Shown: piece after piece, positions 1-12,000 of the stretch
How positions within the stretch are numbered: the stretch's first letter is position 1
Layout of the letters: each line of letters begins with the position of its first letter
Origin: Histoplasma ohiense
Lineage: Eukaryota > Ascomycota > Eurotiomycetes > Onygenales > Ajellomycetaceae
Length of the DNA stretch: 64,000 bases
Reading direction: 5' to 3'
Assembly (NCBI GenBank): GCA_017607445.1
Contig: JAEVHH010000001.1
Location: 7,006,001-7,070,000 of the forward strand
The notes under the pieces: generated by a model
Told to the model about the DNA's origin: nothing
The model's database searches: none
The model's input: the letters and a program-made list of their open reading frames with translations, nothing else
Translations under genes and position numbers: made by a program

Positions 1-137
1 CATGCAAAAATTATTCCAAAAGACAAAACCGAAGACTCCCTCTCGTAGCTCCCTCCAGAAGCCAACAACCCAATCAAAAACACAAACTGGAGCATGAAAT
101 CATTGCCATGCCGCTGCATGCCGCCGCAGTCTTGATA

Positions 138-1294
138 TCACCCCACCATGGACACCACAATGGCTAACCAGCCATCTGCATACCCGGCTACACGCACAAC
201 CTCCTCCAGCGGTGCGGTCATAGGAACAACAGCCCCCTGGAGCACAGGTTTCGCCAGGACTGGGATCCGTTTGCTGGGGAAGAGGCTGGGAAGAAGCGAA
301 TTTAGACTCGATCCTATAGTCTGTTGCTGCGGTTGGGTTTGTCGTCCGGGTGCTCCAGTTTGATTGGCAGCGGGCGGAATCGTGGGTGGAAACAGAGACT
401 GTATTACTTTAAGTGACGGGGTAGCGGAGTTCGGCGGAGATGGCAGGAAAATCCTCAGTGGGATATTTCGGAATTGATTGGGCCCGCCGGGGATGAGAAT
501 GTTGGAAATCCGTTGGAAGTTTGTGAAGTCATCTGGTTTCCTTTGTTGTTAGTATTTGTTCCTAGTGCAAACTACAAAAATGGATCTATCGATGCATGCA
601 TGCACGCACGCTCTTGGACAGCTTGCCACAATCCAGATGAATCCTCCTTAGACAATGTCATGATACGCTTTGCTGTTCCATTCCGCACAAAATCAGCTTC
701 TTTGACACTATTAATGAATGCATCATGAATAACTCTTCCGTCAGCATCGAGCCGAACAAGCTCCTGGTCCGGCCAATCGCTAAAATGAACCTGCAACTGC
801 CAAGGAATTGGGTCGCGGGGTTCGTGCACATTGTGGGGTTCAGGATCATTTGGCTGTCGTGGAGAAGCTGTATGCGAAAGGTGTTCGCCAACGGTAGACT
901 TGGAAGTAACTGGATCTGCTCCCGAATATAGATCATACAGGAGTCCGAGGGGATAGTGCCACTTCAGGGGAACCCCTTCAAAGGAAAACCAGCCTTGATA
1001 GTCCTGGGCTTCGATATCAATCAAGGATGTAGCAAAGAAGGCACGTAGCCTCGGGAGTAAAAACGGCAAATATGATACACGAGGGTAACATATCTGAAAT
1101 ATCTAGAGTCAGACAAATGAATCGATGATGGAAGCACATGTCTGGGGATCAGATAAAGGGATCGAAATTACAAGATATGGGTCTGCCTTGTCATAGGTCC
1201 GGCATTCAGCCGGAGACAGTGTTATTTCGAGAGGGATACGGCCCTCCCACACTCTTCGCTGGATAGCACTTGGGGCTGGCGTTGGGCTTGCCAT
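138..1294 (-). CDS. ATG5: Autophagy protein 5 (Atg5), three exons
   Basis: Atg5 is conjugated to Atg12 and, with Atg16, acts as the E3-like complex that lipidates Atg8 on the growing autophagosome. I read three exons on the minus strand: 1294-1172, 1093-610 and 532-138, giving 333 codons. The introns are 78 and 77 nt; the first starts gtaatt, the second gtgcgt, and both end in AG. Both joins restore the family sequence: DPYL joins ICYPRVSYLPFLLPRL, and AVQE joins HDFTNFQRI. Family hallmarks are RVWEGRIPLEI near the N-terminus, GWFSFEGVPLKWHYP, and the C-terminal LFPSKRIPVLAKPVLQGA followed by a short WLAIVV tail. The Lys in NSVKEADF (about residue 172) aligns with the Atg12 acceptor lysine. 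Length is normal for the family and no lesion is seen. The gene is divergent from TDP1. Confidence 0.95.
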
Positions 1295-2052
1295 GATTCC
1301 CAGTTGTGCCTAATGTTGATGACAGCCTAGCAGAGTAATATTCATCCTCGGGTCTAATAGGTTACCAAAGTCAGTTGCGCTCCACTTCACAAATATTATT
1401 CAGATCGAGGCATGCTAGTGCTTTATACTCACGTAGACACCAACGAACGATCACTATTTTATTGACGGCTTTATCCAAATCCTGCACTCCACATTTGATT
1501 CTTACAATCCAAAGGCAGGGCATGTCATCACCACGACAAATTCATGTCAGATGGAACAAACTACGATCAATACAAGGTTTGATCCGTCATTAACAGGTCG
1601 GTCCTCGATGATAAGGATGTTGTTGGATAGGAAGAAACGGACGCACGTGACTAAACGTCAAGGCTTGTTGTCCCCAATTCGTCTCATTCTGTATTTTGTC
1701 CAAATCAACTCTGGGCTGATTATCCGGAGAGGCGGCAGTTAATTACATTTTATCGCTCCAAGCTCCTACTGTGGAATTTAGATGAAAGCTTGTCATCGAC
1801 TGCTATGGTCCATCATTCCAGCAGTGTTCGGCCATGAACATAAAATTAACACCCAAACGACCTAGTATATTCCAAATTATTTTAAAATCCTCTTTGCAGT
1901 CTTTCTTTTTAACTGCGGTGATCTTTTCGTGGAGATCCTCCACAAATCCCCAAGCCTGAGGTAATCAAGGAGAAACTCAAAAGCCTAGAATCAAGCCTTG
2001 ATTGATACTTCCCTGGAAGACTTCAAGTTTTGTTCAATGCTTAGGAGTAACT
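1295..2052. promoter_or_regulatory. Shared divergent intergenic region between ATG5 and TDP1
   Basis: About 760 bp separates the two start codons, so both promoters and 5' UTRs must lie here. Short open frames in it have no family resemblance and look like chance. A pyrimidine-rich stretch (tctttctttttaac, about 1900) lies upstream of TDP1. I see no clear TATA box or known binding site. Confidence 0.5.
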
Positions 2053-4197
2053 ATGGCAGACAAGAGACGCCCTTCCAAGAGGATTAAGACATCCCATGGA
2101 ACTTTACAAGAGGGTTATGGTAGCACTTTAAAAGATGCTAACACCTTAGCATCCCTAAGGAGATCAATAACGCCCCCTTTACGGCAGCCTACAGGTCAAC
2201 CTAGCACATCCGTCCCGTATATATCGCGAGTAAATGCCCCTATATCCTCTAGGATCATCCCGTCTCCAATCCAGCTCTCCTATATCCGCAATTTCTCTGC
2301 ATCATCAGGCTACAATACTGATTCTGTAAAGTTGAGGGACATTCTCGGGGATCCTCTCATCAAAGAATGCTGGCAGTTCAATTACATGTTTGACGTTGAC
2401 TTTCTTATGAGCCAGTTTGACGAAGATGTGCGGGATTTGGTCAAGGTGAAAATTATACATGGTTCTTGGAAACGGGAATCTCCCAATCGAATTCGCGTTG
2501 ATGTCAGTTGATTCCTACGTTCTTCTAGAAAATATCTCTTCCCCCTCAGCTTATTCCAGTGTAGATTTGACACATCGCGCATATAATACAGGTGGTTAAC
2601 TTTGCTGACTCGTATGCAGGAAGCCTGCCGCCGGTACCCCAATGTTGAGCCGATAGTCGCCTATATGCCAGAGCCTTTTGGGACACATCATTCGAAAATG
2701 ATGATTCTCATCAGGCATGATGACCAAGCGCAGTAAGTATACTCGGCTAATGTAGCTATCTTGCTTCACATTGACATTTTTACAGGGTTATCATTCACAC
2801 AGCAAACATGATTGCTGGGGATTGGGCGAATATGTGTCAAGCAGTATGGCGATCCCCGCTGCTTCCAATGCGACCCGAAATGGAAAGTGGACATGCTTCT
2901 GCGACCTTGGACGGTGTCGGAAGAGGAAATCGATTTAAAAGGGATTTACTAGCCTATCTCGAGGCATATGGCAATAAAAAGACCGGCCCCCTAGTCGATC
3001 AATTAGAAAAATATGATTTTGGCGCTGTTCGAGCTGGGTTGATAGCCAGCGTCCCCACTAGGCAAGCAATCGACGAACTCGATTCGGAAAAACAAACCTT
3101 GTGGGGCTGGCCTGCACTGAAGGACGCAATACAACAAATCCCGCTTGGTGGGGGGAACAATACTGTGGGGAAGAAGCCTCAAATAATCATCCAGGTGAGA
3201 TCGATGTCCCATAGAAGGAGGCTGAAGGCTTCGCGCTTGGGAGTGCTCACCACTCACACGCAAATTCCAGATATCTTCAGTGGCAACGCTAGGACAAACC
3301 GACAAATGGCTAAAGGAGACGTTTTTCGCCGCTCTTTCACCATCACAGCCCAGGGATTCGAACTTATTTAACCCCAAAACAGACCCGCCTACCAAATTTT
3401 CAATAATATTCCCTACCCCAGATGAAATCCGCAGATCATTGAATGGCTACGCATCCGGCGGGTCTATCCATATGAAACTCCAGAGTGCTGCGCATCGAAA
3501 ACAACTTGAGTATTTGCGTCCATATCTATGTCGTTGGGCTGGCGACACAGGCGATGGCAGTGACATATCTGCAAAACACTCAATTAACTCCGGACAAGAG
3601 CGGTGTGAAAGCAAGGATGGCAATGAATCAGTTCAAAAATACGTCATCACCGGTAAAAACAGCCAGCCAATTCGAAATGCAGGGCGTCGCAGAGCAGCAC
3701 CGCACATAAAAACATACATCCGGTTTTCGGATGCTAACCTAGCTACTATCGACTGGGCAATGGTGACCTCTGCAAACCTTTCGGTGCAAGCATGGGGCGC
3801 TGCTGCGAATGAAAAAAAAGAGATAAGGATATGTAGTTGGGAAATAGGTGTGTTGGTTTGGCCTGACTTATTCATCGACAGAGAGGTGGAAAAGGATGGT
3901 GGTGGAAGCGGGCGGAACGAGAAGGAGAAGGGGAAGGAGCTGCCGCGGGATGATGGTAATAAGAATAATGGCTACAACAAACCCGCCGCAGTAATGTTGC
4001 CATGCTTTAAGCAAGACATGCCTGAAGTGCCAGAAAATAATGGTTCTGGTGCATCTACTACTTCTACGTTCGTGGGGTTGCGGATGCCATACGACCTGCC
4101 TTTGAGTCCGTACACCCCACAAGACCAACCGTGGTGCGCGACAGTTGACTACAATGAGCCTGACTGGCTTGGGCAGACGTGGGAAGAGGAAAAATAA
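2053..4197 (+). CDS. TDP1: Tyrosyl-DNA phosphodiesterase 1 (Tdp1), four exons
   Basis: Tdp1 removes topoisomerase I peptide adducts from DNA 3' ends and is a phospholipase-D-superfamily enzyme with two HxK motifs. Exons are 2053-2502, 2620-2732, 2786-3194 and 3271-4197 (632 codons). Introns start gtcagt, gtaagt and gtgaga and end in AG. Motif 1 is GTHHSKMMIL (His about 174, Lys about 176), followed by IIHTANMIAGDW. Motif 2 is APHIKTYIR (His about 469, Lys about 471), followed by VTSANLSVQAWG. The substrate-binding stretch HMKLQS...LEYLRPYLCRW lies between them. A Lys/Glu/Gly-rich low-complexity insert follows the second motif, after VLVWPDLF. I chose the ATG at 2053 because upstream in-frame codons lack an ATG. 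All catalytic residues are present, so it looks functional. It is divergent from ATG5. Confidence 0.94.
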
Positions 4198-5340
4198 CGG
4201 CATTATACAGCCCTGTCTCGGGCCCATGCGACGACGGATGTCAGGGGTTCAAAAATTACACACATTGTTTTTGAACCCTGTTAGTGTCAACATACAAGTC
4301 ACTTGAGATGATTTTTTTTTTTTTCTCCTCAGATCCTAGCCCCCTGACTAATCCTCCAATATAGCCCTGAATTCTATACTCCTTGAGGTAATGAGAATGG
4401 TGTGGGGTGTATTAATACTACTAACTTAGATGGAGCGAAATCACGATAAGAGTTGAACATGCATTGGCTGGCAGGGTTCGAAGTTCATTGTGGTTGAAAA
4501 TTTCTTAGCAAAAATCCGAACCTCGTTCAGCTATAGGAATAGATATAAAATTGAACTTTTACCACTGGGTTAAAAGGAGATTTCTTCTCTTGCTGTATTC
4601 GAGGTGTGAGAATGGTTTCGACATTGGTCGGCCGCTCTAGTCGAGAGTATCTTTAGCATATCTACTCCAACATAAACAATAACCACGCATAAGGCGCAGC
4701 ATAGCTGAAAAAAGCACTCTGGATGTCAGGCGCTTACAGGGTGCCAATAACAACATCGCACAGGATACTACCTAGCAGGGAGTTTTCCCCAGCAGCAAAT
4801 CACAAGATAGTTGTGTCGCTAAGCAGGCAGTAAGAAAGCATCCAACACCAAAACACCATCAATTCTGGCACCGTGGTGCCACCAATGTCCACTCAAAGTC
4901 AGCGGCTAGTCCGAGGAAGTGTTTGACAAAGAGCTGGCATTCCGTCAACGAGACAATCACAAATGGAAATACTCGTAGTATTCAAGGATTGTTCTCCGTG
5001 CTCAGGTCAAGCTAGGCTTTCATCAATTGGCCACTTGTGCTTAACCCTTTTACCAAGGATTCCGGCGAGAAGAGGCTCATCTGTATGCCTGCCGTACCTC
5101 ACCATTGCACAACGGCAATCAATGACTGGTCAACGAGACGATGATTACTAAATCCCAATTTTCATTTTGGTTTCTGGCATTTAGCAATTGTTTCCCTGGT
5201 CAATCATCAGTATTGAGTGAAGGACACTCGAGTACATAGCGTATGAAGGATATTTGGAAAAAAGAACTCGGGAAATGATCCTGACAAATGTAATTTGGAA
5301 GACTAAGTACAAAATCAAGTCTTGTAGAGTGGTGCCATAC
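4198..5340. other. Intergenic DNA downstream of TDP1
   Basis: No convincing gene is seen. A T-run lies near 4313-4324. Base composition is still host-like and falls towards AT-rich after about 5150. A short open frame at 4963-5151 has no recognisable features. Confidence 0.5.
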
Positions 5341-5790
5341 CTATACTGCTCCAATCTGCAGCACATATTCACTAAAAACAGCAAACTCAGTCTCATATGT
5401 GGTTAAGAATTTGGGTATCCAAACATTACACCATTCTCCCTTATAGTCTAATGTGTATAAGGCTTTGCAATACTCCCAGTATTCCGGGTACCAGCCAGTA
5501 TGAGCCCAATCAACTACAGCAAGAACACATGAGTGGTCTCCATGAGTCAACTTAATGGTCCCATTGTCTGGTAGATAATCTTGATATCTCTTTGAATCAG
5601 AAAGCCATCTTTGAGGCAGAGAAGAAAACCAGTCATTAAATGCTTCCACATTTTTAAAGGATTCAGATTGAGGAATGGTTGTGAAGACATAATCATGCAA
5701 ACATATGTGGTTGATTGATTCTACATCTCAGTAAGAAACTTCACTAATAGACATTGCAGACTATCTGCATACTGATAAAAGAGTCACTGA
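5341..5790 (-). pseudogene. APH/choline-kinase-like phosphotransferase remnant
   Basis: The minus strand has a clean 119-codon C-terminal stretch with the signature of fungal aminoglycoside-phosphotransferase-family (APH) proteins: FNDWFSSLPQ, THGDH, VLAVVDWAHTGWYPEYWEY, CKALYTLDYKGEW. It ends on a natural-looking stop after VLQIGAV. Upstream, family-like sequence (SAMSISEVSY) continues to about 5790 but contains stops. The catalytic loop is broken: the family normally has HGDxHxxNI followed by about ten residues before VVDW, and here HGD runs almost directly into VLAVVDW. The N-terminal lobe is missing. It is a dead gene piece at the edge of the repeat block. Confidence 0.75.
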
Positions 5791-6081
5791 AATCTGACTT
5801 AATTTGTTAAAGGGAAAAAAAATCTTCTGTAGCTGGTTGCAAATAATGCTTCTATCTGACTCATTGAGATCATGTAGTGTGTCTTCTGAATAAGCTCCAT
5901 ATAAAAAAACAGAGTTTTGATAAACTCTTTAATCATACATCTCTGAGACAGATATCTTCTCAGCAAAAGATGATTAAAGTATACAGAGAGTTAGAGCTTC
6001 TTCAATCATCACAGATGATTCAAACTTGACAAGAAAATTAAAATACTCAAATTTAACTGATGCATTGTTTATTGATCTGAT
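5791..6081. other. AT-rich DNA with no recognisable feature
   Basis: No open frame or repeat is recognised. It is not the gypsy sequence that would be expected here if H1 had simply inserted into element G. Confidence 0.4.
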
Positions 6082-7062
6082 TAGGCTGGCTGGTGGGACC
6101 ATGAATTTCATGTTTGGTTTGGTTTGGTTTGGTCCCAGTCCATTTCTTGGTGTGATTTTCAGTGGGACCAGGATCAGAATGAGAGTGTAAAGTGACTAGA
6201 ATTATTAAAACATGAGTGAAATGGGACTAATAAATCTTGATATTTCATGTAAAGTGACTGACTATCAAAAATAAGAACATGACCTGGGACTGACTATGAT
6301 TTTGACTGAGGTTTGGTCCCATTCTGATGATTATATAATACATATCTTAGATATCAATCTGATGATATGATTGGTGGAGATATCACCCCTATCTAGTGCT
6401 GTCAACCAATCTATTGCTGCTAAGCTATCCCTCGCTGCTAAGCTATCCCTCGCTGCTAAGCTATCCCTCACTACTAAGCTATCTATCACTGCTAATCTAT
6501 CGCTGCCAACCTATCTATCGCTGCCAATTTATCTACCACTGCCAATCTATCTATCACTGCTAATCTATTGCTGCTAATCTATCGCTGCTAATCTATCGCT
6601 GCCAACCTATCTACCGCGGCGAATCTATCTATTGCTGCCAACCAACCTACCACTGACAACCTATCTATCGCTGCCAATCTATCGCTGCCAATCTATCGCT
6701 GCCAACCTATCTACCCCAGTGAATCTATCTATCACTATCATTACTAGTTCAAAATAGAACTAGAGCATAAATACACTAAACTTCTTTTGATAGATAATGA
6801 TTTTTGGTAACACTCATAGCATTATATCATCTATATAGGGTAAATCATGGTCCCATTTGGTCCCATTTTAACAAAATGAGATCAAATGGAATCAGAATCA
6901 GTAATTTATAAGAAGAACATGACCTGGGACTAGATTTATAATATAAACAGTGTAAAGTGACTAATTTAATAAACACTATATGAGACCAGAACTAAGAAAT
7001 TTGATAATGAAACTGGAGAAATATTTAGTCTCAGTTCCATGTATGGTCACACAGTCAGTCTA
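6082..7062. mobile_element. H1: 981-bp non-autonomous hAT-like element
   Basis: Both ends match the full-length hAT H2. The left end starts TAGGCTGGCTGGTGGGACC and continues with a (TTTGG)n/TTTGGTCCC subterminal tract. The right end finishes with GGTCACACAGTCAGTCTA. The interior lacks any transposase and is instead filled by a tandem repeat. It is therefore an internal-deletion or MITE-like derivative. The 8-bp flanks (gatctgat and gatgctga) do not match, so no target duplication is visible. Confidence 0.75.
6412..6735. repeat. CTATC/GCTGCCAA tandem repeat inside H1
   Basis: Imperfect units of 13-18 bp of the type CTATCTATCGCTGCCAA or AGCTATCCCTCGCTGCTA repeat about twenty times. The open frame across it (AAKLSLAAKLSL...) is a by-product of the repeat. 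Confidence 0.9.
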
Positions 7063-7912
7063 GATGCTGAAGCTTCTATCTGTCTCTGACTGAATTTGAT
7101 ATGATATAGCTATTAATTTAACAGTTTTTTTGTCTGAAAGCAGAGATTCTATGAATATTCTAGTCATTGTTGACTGATTTAGTAAGAATATAATACTACA
7201 GCTCTGTGATAAAATGAATATCAAAGTAATTGCAGATATCTTTGTCAGAAGCCTGTTCTATTATATACACAATTTACTTTCATTCATTGTATTAAATAGA
7301 GATACTCAATTCATCAGTACACTCTGAGTCTGTGTATATCAATTACTAAGAATTGAATGAAAGTTATCAACAGTGTATTATTCAGAGACTGATGAAGCTA
7401 CTGAGAAAATGATACAAACAGTAAAAAATATTCTTTGTAAGTTCTACAATTACACACAAAACATCTGAAGCAATCTGCTGTCACATACTGAGATTGCAAT
7501 TAATGATTGAGATTTCATTACAACAGATATAAACTCATTCTTTCTTCTATATAAATACAATTTAGAGATTCTGAATTTCTCTGAGACTTTCTGAGAAACT
7601 ACATACATTCACAGTCTTATACAGACAGTAGAGAACATTATGAGCAAGCTGAAGAAAGTCTACAAATAAACAGAAACTTCAATGATTAATATTTAATAAA
7701 ATTATAAAAATCAAATAAACATTAGAAAAAGTTCTGCAATCTGATATTATATAGAAAACAAAGTCTGACTGAATCTCAAAAATATAAAAACAGACTATCT
7801 TTTATATATACTAGATTACTATCACATCAAATATACAATGAAGAAGATGTTAGATATATATGATTATTAATTTAACATCTCATCTAATATTTATGATATC
7901 TTTCATACAAAT
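7063..7912 (+). mobile_element. G, left fragment: chromodomain gypsy integrase region
   Basis: Plus-strand sequence matches the integrase of elements F and I (readable pieces FSKNIILQLCDK and LNRDTQF, the latter holding an integrase catalytic Asp). It begins abruptly at the H1 right end and stops at the caaat target duplication of F. The same element resumes after F. LTR, gag, protease and RT of G are absent, so its 5' two-thirds was lost. Many in-frame TGA/TAA codons. Confidence 0.75.
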
Positions 7913-8446
7913 TGTGACAGATTAACATCTGTTAGTAATTAACTTACACAATCAACTCCTCTTCTGCATCTGCTTGTTTCTGACTGTTGTGACCTCACAT
8001 AACTCTCAATGTTCTTTCACTTCATGCTCTGCACTTGTGTAGTTTCTAATGATTCTTTCACATAGCTCTTAACATTCTTCCACTTCATGCTTCATACTTA
8101 TGTAGTTTCTAACAATTCTTTTATGTAGCTTCTAATGTTTTTTCACTCTGTGTTCTGCATTTATATAGTCTCTAATGATTTTTCTGTGTAGCTCTCAATG
8201 ATTTCTCTGCTTCACACTTTACACTTGTGTAGTTTCTAACAATTCTTACACATATCTCTTAATGTTCTTCTGCTCCATGCTTCACTGTGGAGTGACTTCT
8301 GATATTCTTTCATCTCAAACTTTTCTCTATAAGAATCTTCTTTGTATGATCTTTTCTTCTGATTTCTTTTCTCTTTCTTTTCTTAATCAATTTGTAATCT
8401 GTAATTAGAATAGTATCAAATTGTTAATTGAAGTACATCTATTACA
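7913..8446 (+). repeat. F 5' LTR (534 bp)
   Basis: Begins TGTGACAGATTAAC and ends ATCTATTACA. It contains about four 63-bp subrepeats, a TATAAGAA box near 8328, a long CT-rich tract, and the self-complementary primer motif at 8385-8398. Confidence 0.9.
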
Positions 8447-8459
8447 TTATGAATTGATT
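8446..8459 (+). promoter_or_regulatory. Putative self-priming primer-binding site of F
   Basis: ATTATGAATTGATT is the reverse complement of AATCAATTTGTAAT at 8385-8398 in the same LTR, except at one dinucleotide (CA against TG) that both derive from an ancestral CpG. No match to a tRNA 3' end (TGG start) is present. Confidence 0.55.
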
Positions 8460-8541
8460 CTTCTGTGTTTAAGATCTGAGTGTCTTGTTATTAGTTCTTA
8501 CACTCAAATGCATTGTTATCAGTTCTTACAGACTTGAGTGT
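8460..8541 (+). repeat. F leader minisatellite, first part
   Basis: Units of about 28-30 bp such as GTTATCAGTTCTTACA plus (A/T)CTGAGTGT. The array is cut by insertion of element A. Confidence 0.7.
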
Positions 8542-9075
8542 TGTAACAGATGTACTTCGATTAACGATTTGATACTATTCTAATTACAGATTACAAATTG
8601 ATTAAGAAAAAAAAGAGAAAAGAAATCAGAAGAAAGAATTGTACAAAGAGAGTTCTTATAGAGAAAAATTCAGAGTGAAAGAATATCAGAAGCTGCTTCA
8701 CAGTGAAGTGCAGAGTGGAAGAACATTAAAAGATACACATAAGAATCATTAGAGACTATACAAATATGAAGTATGAAATAAGAGAATCATTGAGAGCTAC
8801 ATGAAAGAATTGTTAGAGACTATATAAGTACAGAACACAGAGTGAAAGAATGTTAGAAACTATATAAAAGAATTGTTAGAGACTACACAAATATGAAGCA
8901 CAGAGTGGAAGAACATTAAGAGCTACACAGAAGAATTGTTAGAAACTATATAAGCACAGAGCACAGAGCAGAAAAACATCAAGAATTATACAAAATCACA
9001 GCAATCAAGAACAAGCAGATGCAGAAGAGAAGTTGATTGCATAAGTTAATTACTAATGAATACTAATTCATCACA
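8542..9075 (-). repeat. A 3' LTR (534 bp)
   Basis: The outer end (plus-strand TGTAACAGATGTACTTCGATTAACG) keeps CpGs. The inner end (ATTCATCACA) has lost them. The polypurine tract AGAGGGGGATAA (minus strand) abuts at 9076. Confidence 0.9.
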
Positions 9076-9089
9076 TTATCCCCCTCTAT

Positions 9090-12000
9090 CAGAGTAAGTG
9101 AGGACTTGTAGATGTTGAGGGTGGCAGTGTTTTTCAAGACAGATATGAATTCCCAGATCAGATGATTATATTCTACTCATTTGACAAGATATTCACAGTG
9201 ATGATGATTGATTCTATTGTTAAGAATTGCTTCAATTTCTCACTTGAGTTTGTTATCTTCTTCTACAATGATGAGTGGCTGTCAATTGAAGATTCTCTGA
9301 AAGGGGAATGAATTCTCAGCTGTGGGTTGGAGCAGATTTGTATGAAAGATGTTGTGAATGTCAGATGAGATGTTGAGTCAATAATTGTGTATATCTAGCA
9401 CTTTCTTCACTGTATACTTGATGTGGTGGTAATCTAGTGTATGTGAGAAGTGATCTGTTTTTATGTTCTTGAGATCTAGTCAGATTTTGTCTTCTATATA
9501 ATATTGAGTTGCAGAACTTCTTCTGATGTTTGTTTGATTCTTGTAATCTTACTGAATGCTGATCATTGAAGCTTCTGCTCATTTATAGACTTTCTTCAGC
9601 TTGCTCACAATATTCTCTGTCATCTGTATAAGACTGCAGATGTACACAGTTTCTCAGAGAGTCTCAGAGAAGTTCAGAATCTCTAAGTTGTATCTGTGTA
9701 GAAGAAAGAATAAACTTACATCTATTGTAGTGAAATTTTGACTATTAATCACAATCTCAGTATATGACAGCAGATTGCTTCAGTTGTCTTGTGTGTAATT
9801 GCAGAACTTATGAAGAATGTTTTTTATTGTTTGTATTATTCTCTCAATAACTTCATCAGTCTCTGAGTGATATGCTGTTGATAACTTTTGTTTGATTTTT
9901 AATAATTGACATATGCAGGCTCAGAGTGCACTGACAAATTGACTGTCTCTATCTAATACAATGAATGAAGACAGACTGTGTATATGATAGAATAAGCTTC
10001 TGATGAAGGCATCTGCAACTACTTCAGTGTTCATCTTGTCACAGAACTGTAGTATTACACTCTTGCTGAGTTGATTGACAATGACTAGAATGTTCATAGA
10101 ATCTCTGCTTTTGAGTAAGAAAACTGCAAAATCAATAGCTATATTATATTAAGTTTGATTGAAGACAGATAGAGACTTCAGCATCTCTTTTCAGCATTCA
10201 CATCATATCATCACTGAGCCACAGTGATCACAGTTGTGTACAAATCAGTGTATGTCTTTTGACATATCTGATCAGTAGAATTCTTGAGTGACAATGTTGT
10301 ACATAATTTTGCATTCTGAGTATCTGATCATTGATAAGTCATGAATTTCTTGTATGATCTGTGTTTGTAGAGATTCTGAATTGAGGATTCATCATCTATC
10401 TCAAAAGCATAAGCAGTTGTTATCATTGATTGAACATGCTGAGATATCTGTTCTTGAGTATACATCTGTGAGAAATTGAGATGCTTTGCTTTGTATGACT
10501 TCAGCAGTTTGTTGTCAGAATTCATCTGTCTCTGCTGCTAGTCTTCATTGTTCTTTGAGTGAGGGTTCTTGAGCTTGAAACTGATTGATATGTACACAGA
10601 GTTCATCTGATTGTGTAGAACTTTCTATAATTGCAGAGTTGATTAACTGATGCTTTTGATGTTTTCATCTGTCATTCAAATCATCAGATGATATATCTTA
10701 TTCTCAGCAGAACAGAGCATTCACAAGAGTGTTCTCTACTTCAGATCAATAACAAATTGTGAACAAAAAACAGCTAAAAAACAATGATCAACACATATGT
10801 CTCTCAGTGAGCTTACAAGTGATTATGAAGTACTCTAGATTCTTATAATTGATAACAATCTCAAATCTCTCAACACTCATGAGTTCAAATTTTCATTTTT
10901 TGAGATATTATATGATCACTAGAAGCTTCTTGTTGTAGATCTCATAGTTGCATTCAGCAGATGACATTTTTTTTGAAATAAAGATACAGAGTTATAGAAC
11001 ATCTTCATTATCATATTGCATCAATGCCTCATCTACTACATAATCTGAGATGTCTGTTTTGAGAATCATATGCTTATTTGAATCAAATGATTGCAGCATT
11101 GAAGTGTTTGTGAACATACACTTCAGCTTTTTGAATACTGTATCTGCTTTGTCAGTTCATTGAAATACAATGTCTTTTCAGATCAGATCTGTCAGTGATT
11201 GTATGATATCAGAGAAGTCTTTGATGAATCTTCAATAGAAGTTGACAAATTCTAGAAAGCTTCTAGTCTCTTTTACTGAGACTGATGTCTCTCAGTTGAG
11301 AATTGCTTCCATCTTCTTAGAATTCATGCATATGTCTTTTTCAGCTTTGATGATGAATTCTAGATAGATTGTAGACTTGATCTCAAAGTCACATTTGTCA
11401 ATGTCCACTTGCAGTCCAACTTTATGTAGATGGTCAAGCACTTGTTGTATATGCTTGCAGTACTCAATGAATGATTCATTGATGAAGATCAGAATATCAT
11501 TTATGTACACTGAGACAATCTCATCAAGCAGATCTTATAGAGCTCAGTTAATGTATTTCTGAAATGTACTTGAAGTGTTTGCTAATTCAAAAAGAGTCAC
11601 TGTCCATTTGTATAATCTGTAACACATATGAAAAGCAGTTAGCCATTCATCACCTTCATTAATCCTTATCTTATAGAAGATCACAGAGATGTCAAGCTTT
11701 GTAAATCATTTTGCTTTTTCTATTTATTCAAGTGTTTTGTTGATGAGTGGAAGAGGGTATCAGTTCTTTCATGTAATCTTGTTGAGTTCTCAGTAGTCAA
11801 TGCAGAATTGTAAGTCTTCTTCTGATTTCTTTATGAACAGTACAGATGCTGCAGTGGATGAGTTGCTAATATAAATGAAGTCTTTGTTCAGTAATCTGTT
11901 GAGTGTTTTTTGTAGAATGAGAAGCTTGTTGTGTGATATGCTGTAGAGAGAATCTCAGAGCAGTTGCAGATTCTTACTATCTTTCTTAATGAGCTTGATT

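Noticed and set aside
4470..4550. tRNA-like GGTTCGAA box downstream of TDP1
   Set aside because: No acceptor stem, D-arm or anticodon arm can be folded around it.
6371..6577. Open frame encoding an AAKLSL repeat protein
   Set aside because: It is the translation of the CTATC/GCTGCC tandem repeat inside H1 and has no other protein-like sign.
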